This document shows, piece by piece, positions 42,391-49,451 of a stretch of DNA of 61,874 bases; the stretch's first letter is position 1, and each line of letters opens with the position of its first letter. Position numbers and translations under genes: made by a program. Where the stretch lies: contig NZ_FMYB01000026.1 of NCBI RefSeq assembly GCF_900104155.1, positions 1 through 61,874 on the forward strand, written 5' to 3'. The notes beneath the pieces were generated by a model. It was not told where the DNA came from, ran no database searches, and saw only the letters and a program-made list of their open reading frames with translations. Source of the stretch: Butyrivibrio sp. INlla16. GTDB taxonomy: Bacteria; Bacillota; Clostridia; Lachnospirales; Lachnospiraceae.

Positions 42391-42954
42391 TTACCTCTCA
42401 GAATTGGTTGAGGATATGTCATTAAGATCTAAGTTTCTCCACCACTCATCATCATACTTGCTTGCTGTTTCGTAAGCTGAAGGGTTTGACCAGGATGATA
42501 TTATTGCTTGGTTTTTTGCAGCCACGGTACAGACAAAACTAATGAGTTTGCCATTATTATCAGCTGTACTGATACCAAGATCATCGAAGTAAAAATGTAC
42601 AGGGGGTTGCAGTGATTGGAATTCTTTAATAATGTCCATGCACTTGAACATGTTACGAATCAGTGCTGATATTTTTAGAACAACGATGAGGTCGATATTA
42701 CCGTTATTGCAATCCTCCTTCATACGGGAAAATTCAGGTCTCTGTTCAATAAAAGTAGCGGGTCTTTTTTCATCTATGTATTTGCCAACGAGGAGCCATT
42801 CGGGGTGTTTGGATAAAATTGAGACATATTTTTCCTCCCGGAGGCTGACAATCAATGCGCTTTCAGGCTCATTTAATTTGATTCTGTCATAAATGGCGAC
42901 GCGGACCTTGTTGGTATCAGTATTCTTTTCAAGGATGGATGTCTCACAGATCAT
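42391..42954 (-). CDS. Catalytically dead serine-recombinase paralogue
   Basis: A 187-residue protein aligned with the resolvase domain of the downstream recombinase (VRVAIYDRIKLNEPESA against VRVAVYARVSTGDPRQT; WLLVGKYIDE; FSRMKEDCNNGNIDLIVVLKISALIRNM). The catalytic serine is replaced by lysine (Lys26) and the HTH and later domains are absent. The reading frame is intact and it leads the operon, so it looks retained, perhaps as a regulatory or structural partner. The ATG at 42954 has GTGAGG upstream; an earlier in-frame ATG at 43011 would run through the palindrome. Confidence 0.75.
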   Translation of the reverse strand: MICETSILEKNTDTNKVRVAIYDRIKLNEPESALIVSLREEKYVSILSKHPEWLLVGKYIDEKRPATFIEQRPEFSRMKEDCNNGNIDLIVVLKISALIRNMFKCMDIIKEFQSLQPPVHFYFDDLGISTADNNGKLISFVCTVAAKNQAIISSWSNPSAYETASKYDDEWWRNLDLNDISSTNSER

Positions 42955-42964
42955 GATTGCCTCA

Positions 42965-42995
42965 CTATAATTATTTCTTTTAGAAATAATTATAG
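42965..42995. promoter_or_regulatory. Perfect 31-bp palindrome at the head of the recombinase operon
   Basis: CTATAATTATTTCT (42965-42978) and its exact complement (42982-42995) around TTT. It lies 11 bp upstream of the dead-recombinase start and overlaps a minus-strand TATAAT-like box. Candidate operator for the adjacent XRE protein, or a recombination site. Confidence 0.65.
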
Positions 42996-43067
42996 TCGGC
43001 AAACCATTCAAAAAAGTAATGCCATAGGTTAAGTGGTATAGCCATTAGCTATAGTTGATTAAAATAG

Positions 43068-43418
43068 TTACTTTCTAAAGAACTTATTCTCCTTGAGAAG
43101 TCTCTTTGTCTCGCGTGCAATGCCGCAGACAATTTTTCTTTCATACAGATTGCAGTCACTGATGATTGCGTTGATGTCGCAGTCATAGTCGTTCTTACCA
43201 GCTTTCTGATTGCCGACAAGTAAGGTGTCAGCAGTAACATCCAGAGCCTCAGCTATCTGAAGTAATCCCTGTAAACTAATCTGCTTTCTGCCAGTCTCTA
43301 CCTGGCTGATATACTGCTCTGATAAACCTGTCATGCGGGCAAGACCCATCTGCTTGACTTTTTTTGCCTTTCTCACTTCCTGAATACGTTTTCCTAACAA
43401 CTTAAAATCTATGTTCAT
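43068..43418 (-). CDS. XRE-family regulator
   Basis: A 116-residue protein with an N-terminal Cro/C1 HTH (GKRIQEVRKAKKVKQMGLARMTGLSEQYISQVETGRKQISLQGLLQIAEALDV) and a C-terminal helical tail. GGAGGCTATCA precedes the start at 43418. It lies directly upstream of the recombinase operon on the same strand, separated by the palindrome region, and is the obvious candidate repressor. A second XRE gene is transcribed in the opposite direction. Confidence 0.85.
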   Translation of the reverse strand: MNIDFKLLGKRIQEVRKAKKVKQMGLARMTGLSEQYISQVETGRKQISLQGLLQIAEALDVTADTLLVGNQKAGKNDYDCDINAIISDCNLYERKIVCGIARETKRLLKENKFFRK

Positions 43419-43553
43419 TGATAGCCTCCATAAAATTTTTTCAAAATCCCAACTAAAGGCATACCGACTTAAAGTGTGGCTTATTCATTATGATCGCTGG
43501 GAACGATAAACTTTAATTAAAGAGACTTGGCGTATAGTGGTGATGGAGCGTAT

Positions 43554-43916
43554 ATGGCTAAACAAATAAAACAGGAAAATAAGCAGGATAAGCAGCTTCA
43601 AGAGATTGGTTCTCGCATAAGAGACCTGCGAAAGAAAAAGGGACTCACGCAGTTAGAGCTGGCAGATAAAATTGGATGTTCAGAGACTCATTTGAGCAAT
43701 ATAGAAACGGGAAGTGCAAAGATGGGAGTAGACATTGCAATAAGGATAGCAGACTATTTTGGTGTTTCTACCGATTGGATACTTAGAGCAATTAACCCGG
43801 GAATGACAGATGTAGAGCTGCTTTCAGACTGTTCTCCATCAGAGCGGGAGTACTACGAAGAATTATTTGGAAGTATCAAGAAGATTTCCAGAAAGCACGG
43901 AAAAACAGGGAAATAA
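43554..43916 (+). CDS. XRE-family regulator
   Basis: A 120-residue protein: SRIRDLRKKKGLTQLELADKIGCSETHLSNIETGSAKMGVDIAIRIADYFGVSTDWIL is a Cro/C1 HTH, with a helical C-terminus (SPSEREYYEELFGSIKKI). The ATG at 43554 has GATGGAGC upstream; the longer frame is not supported. It is divergent from the XRE gene at 43418, forming a lambda-like two-repressor switch arrangement around a 135-bp intergenic region. Confidence 0.8.
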   Translation: MAKQIKQENKQDKQLQEIGSRIRDLRKKKGLTQLELADKIGCSETHLSNIETGSAKMGVDIAIRIADYFGVSTDWILRAINPGMTDVELLSDCSPSEREYYEELFGSIKKISRKHGKTGK

Positions 43917-43993
43917 TATAGTTGCAAAGGAGTGATTCCATGAGTCCCAGGAGGATTGGCTCTTTGTGCTAACTACATAACGGTTGATGTAAG

Positions 43994-44028
43994 GAGTCTG
44001 GTGCCAATATGGCCTGGGCTCTTTTTTC
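43994..44028 (+). terminator. Rho-independent terminator
   Basis: An 8-bp stem with G-U pairs (43994-44001 with 44014-44021) followed by six T. Confidence 0.7.
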
Positions 44029-44057
44029 ATGGATATTATTACCATAAGTGTATTTAT

Positions 44058-44167
44058 ATGTGTCGTTCTCCGCCCAGGGTAGGCAGTAGATGCTAAAGAC
44101 ACGTGGTATGAGGCGCGATTTCGAAAAGTGGCCTCATTTAATAAAATAGTAAGCGGAGAAAAAATAT
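44058..44167 (+). promoter_or_regulatory. Structured 5' leader with competing stems
   Basis: TTCTCCGC (44066-44073) pairs with GCGGAGAA (44153-44160), which contains the ribosome site of the next gene. ATGTGTC (44058-44064) can pair with GACACGT (44098-44104), a stem that crosses the first. A third hairpin (TGAGGC/GCCTCA) lies at about 44109-44136. The layout suggests two exclusive folds or a pseudoknot controlling translation. Confidence 0.5.
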
Positions 44168-44590
44168 ATGAGCAGAGATAAATCACCATATAACGCTGCT
44201 GAACAGGAATACATCAGTGACGTAGGTAAAAAATATAGAGAATATCTGAGATATAAGGGGCTTGATTACATATCATATGGCAAAAAGATTAGTCTTGAGG
44301 AGTCATCATGTAAAGACTACATGTATTTTCCGACTATCCTTAGACCAGTAGCTATGCGTGAAATGTTTTTGGATAAAATCGACATGAACTGGTTTTTGGG
44401 CGATGCGGAGGAGATGTTCAGAAAACTACCAGCGAATCCGACGCCTGTAGATTATGTGATGAATTTTGACAATGCCATGTTCATGCTGGACAGATCGGGG
44501 TCTGATCATGATAAATTTGATGCAGGCCTACGAGGTGCACCATATATGGGAAGATGGATTGAGCACGGACGAGATTCTCAGATGCATTAA
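44168..44590 (+). CDS. Protein of unknown function
   Basis: A 140-residue, Tyr/Met/Asp-rich protein (YISDVGKKYREYLRYKGLDYISYGKKISLEES, MREMFLDKIDMNWFLGDAEEMFRKL). I do not recognise a domain. It follows a structured leader and ends before a terminator, so it is a single-gene unit. Size and setting fit an accessory protein of the mobile element. Confidence 0.65.
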   Translation: MSRDKSPYNAAEQEYISDVGKKYREYLRYKGLDYISYGKKISLEESSCKDYMYFPTILRPVAMREMFLDKIDMNWFLGDAEEMFRKLPANPTPVDYVMNFDNAMFMLDRSGSDHDKFDAGLRGAPYMGRWIEHGRDSQMH

Positions 44591-44613
44591 ATTTCATGAA
44601 TCCAATAAAGCAC

Positions 44614-44645
44614 ACAAGGGGAGGCATCCCCTTGTATGTTTTTAG
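44614..44645 (+). terminator. Rho-independent terminator
   Basis: ACAAGGGGA (44614-44622) pairs with TCCCCTTGT (44627-44635), tail ATGTTTTTA. Confidence 0.8.
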
Positions 44646-44688
44646 GGTTCATGAAGTTTTGTATTCGTTTTATGAGAGGAGATCAGTG

Positions 44689-45435
44689 ATGACTGAGAGT
44701 ATTGCAACAAATATGGATGACGGCATGGATGAAAACAGAGACCATGACGATAGTAATGAAGTAAGCAGGCGCAAGTACAGGAGCAAGAAGTGGAAGTACA
44801 AGCGGATGGAAAGAAATAAGCCGGACCGGCAGTACATCGAGGATATGTGTTATAGAGAAGGGCTTCTTGGTAAAAATGTTTTCGACACCTGTTATTCCAT
44901 GCTGAGGGAATTCAGAAAGAAACGCTATGAAGAGCCAAACGATCCGCCGAAAAACTTTACCAAGGAACAGATAACTGAGAGCAAGCTTAATGTACGTCGG
45001 GACTTTCTTGAAGCTGTCATAGTTCCCATGGAGCAAAGTGAGGGCGAGCAGGACAGAATCATAAAAGAAGTCGTTAAACTCCCATGGCTGGATGATAAGC
45101 TCGAAATAATAATGGCACATATTATGGAATATCCTCAATGGGGAGAACAGTATGTAGAAATCTTGGATAAGTACTATTTTCATCCGGTGGTTGAGAAGGA
45201 TGAGGCTACAGATAGGAACAAAGATATATGGGAAATAGTTAAAATGAGCAAAAGCAGGTTCTATGACAGACACAAGGAAGCAGTAATGCTCCTTGGAATA
45301 GAACTCTGGAGATATGCCAAGAAGAGAGAAATCGAGGACATGGAAAAAAGCATTATTCCCTGGCATGATATCTACCCTGACAGACCGGGAGACGAAATTC
45401 CTGACAGAAGAAAACATCCCAGGGATGAATATTGA
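44689..45435 (+). CDS. Putative ArpU/sigma-like regulator
   Basis: A 248-residue, charged protein. The N-terminus is basic (SRRKYRSKKWKYKRMERNKPDR) and the C-terminus has the helical pattern of phage late-gene regulators (WLDDKLEIIMAHIMEYPQWGEQYVEILDKYYF, KDIWEIVKMSKSRFYDRHKEAVMLLGIELWRY), where the second part resembles a sigma region 4 HTH. ATG 44689 has GAGAGGAGATCA upstream. The assignment rests on the fold pattern only. Confidence 0.5.
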   Translation: MTESIATNMDDGMDENRDHDDSNEVSRRKYRSKKWKYKRMERNKPDRQYIEDMCYREGLLGKNVFDTCYSMLREFRKKRYEEPNDPPKNFTKEQITESKLNVRRDFLEAVIVPMEQSEGEQDRIIKEVVKLPWLDDKLEIIMAHIMEYPQWGEQYVEILDKYYFHPVVEKDEATDRNKDIWEIVKMSKSRFYDRHKEAVMLLGIELWRYAKKREIEDMEKSIIPWHDIYPDRPGDEIPDRRKHPRDEY

Positions 45436-45494
45436 TAAAATTTTAGCAAATTGTCGGAATATTATAGCTCTTTTGCCGTATTGTCAGATTCGAT

Positions 45495-45551
45495 AGGACT
45501 AATATAGGACTAATATAGGACTCCACTTTTTCAGATATGTGCTATCATAAT
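45495..45551 (+). promoter_or_regulatory. Three GGACTAATATA repeats (11-bp period) before a weak promoter
   Basis: GGACT begins at 45496, 45507 and 45518, exactly 11 bp apart. A CATAAT -10 is at 45546-45551 without a recognisable -35, as expected for an activator-dependent promoter of the zinc-ribbon gene. Confidence 0.6.
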
Positions 45552-45598
45552 AGCGTACTTTCTTCGAAGAAAAATATTTGCTTTATGGAGGAGATTAT

Positions 45599-45859
45599 TT
45601 GGAAGAGGTAGTTGATGAGGTCCGGGTGCGTGGCTCTGTAGAGCACTGTAACCGGGTACTAAGAAAAGTAAGGCTCTGCTGCGGAAAGTGCAAAAAGGCT
45701 TTTCCCATGAAGTATACGGAAGTGGGAAATTCCAAGATTGTCGCTTTCAGGAACGTGGATTTTAAATGCGAAAGATGCAGCAGGGAAAAGCACATTGACG
45801 TTATTACTGAAGGGGCGCTGCTTAAAACAGTGACTGTATGGAACGCAGTGTATATTTGA
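45599..45859 (+). CDS. Small zinc-ribbon protein
   Basis: An 86-residue protein with CCGKC and CERC knuckles (CGKCKKAFPMKYTEVG, FKCERCSREKHIDV). The start is TTG at 45599, with GGAGGAG seven bases upstream. It is preceded by the 11-bp-phased repeats and followed by the structured RNA motif. Likely a nucleic-acid-binding accessory protein. Confidence 0.65.
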   Translation: MEEVVDEVRVRGSVEHCNRVLRKVRLCCGKCKKAFPMKYTEVGNSKIVAFRNVDFKCERCSREKHIDVITEGALLKTVTVWNAVYI

Positions 45860-45875
45860 AACAAACTAAACGAAG

Positions 45876-46009
45876 GCACCATGATACTGGCTATAGGCCT
45901 ACAGACGCATGAGTATGATCAGAAGGGGAACTGGCATGACTCATGCCATATATCTGGATATATTTGGACATCCGCTCTCCTGATCGGTACAGGAAGAGGG
46001 GATGTTTTT
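45876..46009 (+). ncRNA. Conserved leader RNA motif, copy 1 (translation type)
   Basis: The 41-nt core 45881-45921 is identical at 35 positions to 49457-49497 although neither is coding. A perfect hairpin GGCATG-ACT-CATGCC follows, then a stem CTCTCCTG/CAGGAAGAG (45975-45998) whose 3' arm holds the ribosome site of the XRE gene at 46010. In copy 2 the last stem is a terminator. This is riboswitch-like architecture; I know no named class that fits. Confidence 0.5.
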
Positions 46010-46333
46010 GTGTTTGGGGATAAGGATCATAAAGTTGGGGAGAGGATAAAACTAAAGAGAAAAGCCATGGGATTATCCCAGGAGGAGCTTGCTGAGCGCA
46101 TGCATGTCACGGCTGCACTGATATCAAATTATGAAAATGACAAGGTGGATATCAAGAGCAGTGTAATGCGTGAACTGGCAGAGCACCTAAACACCTCTGT
46201 TGCCTATCTTATGGACGGCGATCCGGAGCTTGACACTGACATCAAAAATCTTATCAGCGTATATCTTATGCTCGGTAGACCTAACGTCCAGAAGGTTGCT
46301 CTGGAACAGATGAAAATATTAAACGGGGTTTAA
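46010..46333 (+). CDS. XRE-family regulator
   Basis: A 107-residue protein with an N-terminal HTH (GERIKLKRKAMGLSQEELAERMHVTAALISNYENDKVDIKSSVMRELAEHLNTSVAYLMDG). The GTG start at 46010 is placed by AGGAAGAGGGG upstream; the long open frame from 45881 covers the RNA motif and is not conserved in its other copy. The C-terminal helices resemble those of small plasmid repressors. Confidence 0.8.
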   Translation: MFGDKDHKVGERIKLKRKAMGLSQEELAERMHVTAALISNYENDKVDIKSSVMRELAEHLNTSVAYLMDGDPELDTDIKNLISVYLMLGRPNVQKVALEQMKILNGV

Positions 46334-46394
46334 GTTTTGGCTGAAAACATAAGCGATATTTAAATAACTGGGTAAGGTGCATGAGCACTGCGTT

Positions 46395-46462
46395 CTATAA
46401 AATTATCAGTATAGAAACAAGAGCGCATACCGGTATCGCTCTGGATAATCATTTTTCTTTTA
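46395..46462 (+). promoter_or_regulatory. Two leader hairpins before the sigma-like gene
   Basis: GTTCTATA/TATAGAAAC and AGAGCG/CGCTCT (with inner ATACCGGTAT) precede ATCATTTTTCTTTT, then the ribosome site ACGGAGG. This is an attenuator-like arrangement. Confidence 0.5.
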
Positions 46463-46474
46463 CGGAGGTATCAG

Positions 46475-47029
46475 ATGATTACTGGAGCAAAAACAATCAG
46501 CAAATATCGTGATTTCAGCAACAAGAAGCGTGTGGACTTTATCCTGAAGAATTATGGCAGCATAGGAGAATACATCAGAAGTTATGAGGAAATTCTGTGC
46601 GATGACATTCTGGAACAGAGGGCTATTGAGCGCAGAATTGACAAGGGCGACACAGGAGTCAGAGTGCAGACTTCGGAAAAGAGTGATCCTACAGCCATGG
46701 TAGCTGTGGACAGAGTGACTCTGGAAGAGAGGTTTTCTCTGGATAATGATTCGGACAGTTTCATGTGCCGGGATTTTGAAATTAACAGAGATGCCCGAAC
46801 ACTAAAGATCATGAAGAGGGACTTCAAATATGTAGTACATGCCATGAACATGCTTTCCCAGCATGACCGCTGTGCCCTAGGAGAGGTGCTCTGCCATGAA
46901 AAAACACTGGATACCATCGCTGAAGAAAAGGGAATCCAGTATGAATCAGCCAAAATGTACATTTACAGGAACAGGCTTAAGGTCAGGACCTTGGCTCTGG
47001 AGTTTATAGAGAGTGCCTGTGCCTGCTGA
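46475..47029 (+). CDS. Sigma-70 region 4-like regulator
   Basis: A 184-residue protein. The C-terminal part (KRDFKYVVHAMNMLSQHDRCALGEVLCHEKTLDTIAEEKGIQYESAKMYIYRNRLKVRTLALEFI) has the spacing of a sigma region 4 HTH, as in ArpU-type and related phage regulators. ACGGAGGTATCAG precedes the ATG. It could direct transcription from the weak promoters with phased repeats in this region; that is inference. Confidence 0.65.
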   Translation: MITGAKTISKYRDFSNKKRVDFILKNYGSIGEYIRSYEEILCDDILEQRAIERRIDKGDTGVRVQTSEKSDPTAMVAVDRVTLEERFSLDNDSDSFMCRDFEINRDARTLKIMKRDFKYVVHAMNMLSQHDRCALGEVLCHEKTLDTIAEEKGIQYESAKMYIYRNRLKVRTLALEFIESACAC

Positions 47030-47093
47030 CAGCTTTTTCAAAAATGCAATGAGCGACAATTGAGCTACAATTGAGAAATCGGAGGTTTTTACT

Positions 47094-47354
47094 ATGACAA
47101 AAGATATAAATATTGAAGGACTTGAGGAATTATGCAAGGGGAAGTTCAAGAAACTTCCTCAGTGCATGAATCCAGGCAGAGAACACTATATAAGGAAGAC
47201 AGATGCTTCTTTGGTATATCCGTTTGGAAGACATTCTATTGATGATATAGCTGAGAAGGCTGGGGCTGTGATCCCTATTAAAGGATGCATTTGCTATGAT
47301 ACTGACAAGATCAACAGGTATTTGGATACTCATGCAGCTCCGGCGACTTGCTGA
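47094..47354 (+). CDS. DUF6462-like HTH protein, copy A
   Basis: An 86-residue excisionase-like protein (GLEELCKGKFKKLPQCMNPG, YIRKTDASLVYPFGRHSIDDIAEKAGAVIPIKGCICYDTDKINRYLDT). It is strikingly similar to the protein at 47719, so this cassette is duplicated around the ribbon-helix-helix gene. CGGAGGTTTTTACT precedes the start. Confidence 0.75.
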   Translation: MTKDINIEGLEELCKGKFKKLPQCMNPGREHYIRKTDASLVYPFGRHSIDDIAEKAGAVIPIKGCICYDTDKINRYLDTHAAPATC

Positions 47355-47414
47355 CTAAGACCCCATTTCATGAGTACCGGTATAGCCGGGATACTCCTGT
47401 ATGGATTATAAAAT

Positions 47415-47462
47415 GGTAATACTAAAATTGTTGTTGAAATAATGGTATTACCGAAATATAAT
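47415..47462 (+). promoter_or_regulatory. Promoter with flanking inverted repeat
   Basis: TTGAAA (47434-47439), 17 bp, TATAAT (47457-47462). GGTAATAC (47415-47422) and GTATTACC (47445-47452) form an inverted repeat around the -35, a likely operator for the RHH protein at 47485. Confidence 0.75.
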
Positions 47463-47484
47463 TGGAGTACAGGAGGTGAGTCAA

Positions 47485-47676
47485 ATGGCTAAGGCGGGAA
47501 GACCTAAAAAAGATGATGCTATCACACATACAGTATCAGTGAAATTCAATAATCAGGACTATGATGTGCTGGTGGAATACTGCAAGAACCATGGAATGAC
47601 TATGTCTCACCTGATAAGGTATGGTATTCAACTCCAGCTGGAAGCAGAGGAGAAATCATTGGAACGCCTGGATTGA
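47485..47676 (+). CDS. Ribbon-helix-helix (CopG/Arc-like) small protein
   Basis: A 63-residue protein, MAKAGRPKKDDAITHTVSVK then FNNQDYDVLVEYCKNHGMTM, with an RHH pattern and N-terminal GRPKK hook. It is a paralogue of the protein at 10801, which precedes the first integrase. AGGAGGTGAGTCAA precedes the ATG. Probably autoregulatory. Confidence 0.75.
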   Translation: MAKAGRPKKDDAITHTVSVKFNNQDYDVLVEYCKNHGMTMSHLIRYGIQLQLEAEEKSLERLD

Positions 47677-47718
47677 ATAAAGTTCTTTGCTGCCGATTGC
47701 TCATGGAGGGTACTTGTT

Positions 47719-47973
47719 ATGGCCGAAGACGTAAAGCTGGAAGGGCTTGAGAAGCTTTGTAAAGGCAAACTTAAGAAGATACCGCAGTGTTTTAATCCCG
47801 GAAGGGAGAAGTATATCAGAAAAGTAGATGCTCCTTTGGTTTATCCGCTCGGCAGACACACTATTGATGACATAGCTGAGAAGGCTGGTGCTGTTGTCCC
47901 AATCAATGGCTGTATTCTTTATGATACGGAGATTATAAATAAGTACATAGACAGCTTTAGAGTGGTAAAATAG
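47719..47973 (+). CDS. DUF6462-like HTH protein, copy B
   Basis: An 84-residue paralogue of the protein at 47094 (GLEKLCKGKLKKIPQCFNPG, YIRKVDAPLVYPLGRHTIDDIAEKAGAVVPINGCILYDTEIINKYIDSF). GGAGGGTACTTGTT precedes the start. Two close copies 365 bp apart suggest a recent local duplication and possibly hetero-dimer regulation. Confidence 0.75.
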   Translation: MAEDVKLEGLEKLCKGKLKKIPQCFNPGREKYIRKVDAPLVYPLGRHTIDDIAEKAGAVVPINGCILYDTEIINKYIDSFRVVK

Positions 47974-47998
47974 AATGCCAGCGCGAGGAGAAATCAAG

Positions 47999-48277
47999 AT
48001 GAAGCCAGACGATGCTTTTGAAAGATTAAGAGAAGATGGGCAGAAAAATCCAATGACGGATGAGGAAGTTGATACTTTCGTTAAGAAAGCTGCGGATGGT
48101 AGGAAACATAAGGAACAGTCCGTTGATTACGAACATTTCGGTGAGAAGATGGCTGATGGCAGACTTACAGAGCCCTCTGATGGTACAAGGTATCGACTGA
48201 GAGAAGCTATACAGTACTCAGAAGAACTGGGGAGACCTCTGACAGAGGAAGAGTTGGCACAATTCGAGGTGAAATAA
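47999..48277 (+). CDS. Protein of unknown function
   Basis: A 92-residue charged protein (MKPDDAFERLREDGQKNPMT, EEVDTFVKKAADG, GRLTEPSDGTRYRLREAIQYSEELGRPLTEEELAQF). The ATG at 47999 has GAGGAG upstream; the earlier ATG at 47975 lacks one. The last segment resembles the short tails found in toxin-antitoxin-like proteins, but no family is recognised. Confidence 0.6.
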   Translation: MKPDDAFERLREDGQKNPMTDEEVDTFVKKAADGRKHKEQSVDYEHFGEKMADGRLTEPSDGTRYRLREAIQYSEELGRPLTEEELAQFEVK

Positions 48278-48303
48278 GAGCAAGTTATTGAATTACAAAT
48301 TCA

Positions 48304-49248
48304 ATGACAAGGGACAGCCTGAAGAGTATAATTTCAACACGGGATTCAGGCATGAAAAGTGATTATTATGAAAGGGTTTTGATAAAGGACATGGGAGCAA
48401 AGGATAAAACAGAAAAATCTCTTGAAGATTGCAATGATGTTTTTGCCGATATCGTAAACGTCCTCCTTTTTGATGGTGAAGAGATTATTTCGCCTGATGA
48501 TCTTCTGGAAGGGAGTCCATACAGTAATTATACTGAAAATGGAAAAATCAGAGATCAGGAGCGAGACATTTATAAATATTGGAATAACAGCCAGATAAGG
48601 CTGGCTGCCATTGGATTCGAGAATGAAACCGATGAAGAGGAGGATATGCCGCTTAGGGTTATTAATTATGATGCGGCAGGCTATAGAGCTCAGCTTTCAA
48701 AGGATAACAATAATGACCGTTACCCTGTAGTCTCACTTGTGTTATACTATGGGTACGAGAACAGATGGAGTAAGGCTAAGACTTTATATGAGCGCCTGGT
48801 TATTCCAGAGAAGCTTAAGAAATATGTTTTTGATTACGGAATGAACCTATTTGAGATAGCATATCTTGAAGATGAACAGGTTGCTAAGTTCAAAAGCGAT
48901 TTTCGACTTGTTGCAGACTATTTTGTTCAGATGAGAAAAACAGGTGAATATGTTCCACCAACCGACAAAATAGTGCATGTTCAAGAAATGCTTGCTCTTA
49001 TGAGTGCGCTAACAAACGATAACAGATTTGTCGATATATATGATGAAGTTAAAGGAAAGGAGCGAGTTAGTATGTGTACGGTCCTGGATGTAGTTGAAGC
49101 AAAAGGAAAAAGCAAGGGTATTACAGAAGCCACGACAATAACAAGAAATGAAGATATAAAATCTTTGGCAGAGTATTTTGTCGAGAAAACACCTTCTTTG
49201 CCATATGATGAAGCATTGAAGATGGCGGAGGATATCCTTAAGAAATGA
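48304..49248 (+). CDS. Rpn-family PD-(D/E)XK nuclease / putative transposase
   Basis: A 314-residue Rpn protein: DVFADIVNVLLFDGEEIISPDDL, DIYKYWNNSQIRLAAIGFENET (nuclease core with E), YPVVSLVLYYGYENRWSKAKTLYERL and a C-terminal ITEATTITRNEDIKSLAEYF. No ribosome site supports the ATG at 48304; the ATG at 48352 is equally possible. It belongs to a different Rpn subgroup from the gene at 1491. Usually a solitary gene, possibly mobile or defensive. Confidence 0.8.
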   Translation: MTRDSLKSIISTRDSGMKSDYYERVLIKDMGAKDKTEKSLEDCNDVFADIVNVLLFDGEEIISPDDLLEGSPYSNYTENGKIRDQERDIYKYWNNSQIRLAAIGFENETDEEEDMPLRVINYDAAGYRAQLSKDNNNDRYPVVSLVLYYGYENRWSKAKTLYERLVIPEKLKKYVFDYGMNLFEIAYLEDEQVAKFKSDFRLVADYFVQMRKTGEYVPPTDKIVHVQEMLALMSALTNDNRFVDIYDEVKGKERVSMCTVLDVVEAKGKSKGITEATTITRNEDIKSLAEYFVEKTPSLPYDEALKMAEDILKK

Positions 49249-49427
49249 GTTGCCCTACTTTGGATAAATATGAAAATAACGGCATAGCAATAGGAGATAT
49301 TAAGGCAACAGTTACAGAATCTCAGTATTATCATGCTTCATATGATGACACAATAAGGCGTGTTGCTGAAAAGTTTAATCTTTCTGAAGATGATGCAGAA
49401 GAACAAGTTAAGCTATACTGGGAATAA
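49245..49427 (+). CDS. Small protein overlapping the Rpn gene
   Basis: A 60-residue acidic protein (TVTESQYYHASYDDTIRRVAEKFNLSEDDAEEQVKLYWE) whose ATG overlaps the Rpn stop (ATGA). Small ORFs of this type follow Rpn genes elsewhere in Lachnospiraceae; the overlap argues for translational coupling. Function unknown. Confidence 0.5.
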   Translation: MSCPTLDKYENNGIAIGDIKATVTESQYYHASYDDTIRRVAEKFNLSEDDAEEQVKLYWE

Positions 49428-49451
49428 GTAAGCAATCGAAAATAGAATAGG

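Noticed and set aside
45881..46009. Long N-terminal extension of the XRE protein at 46010
   Set aside because: The equivalent sequence of motif copy 2 is not coding, and the GTG at 46010 has a proper ribosome site.
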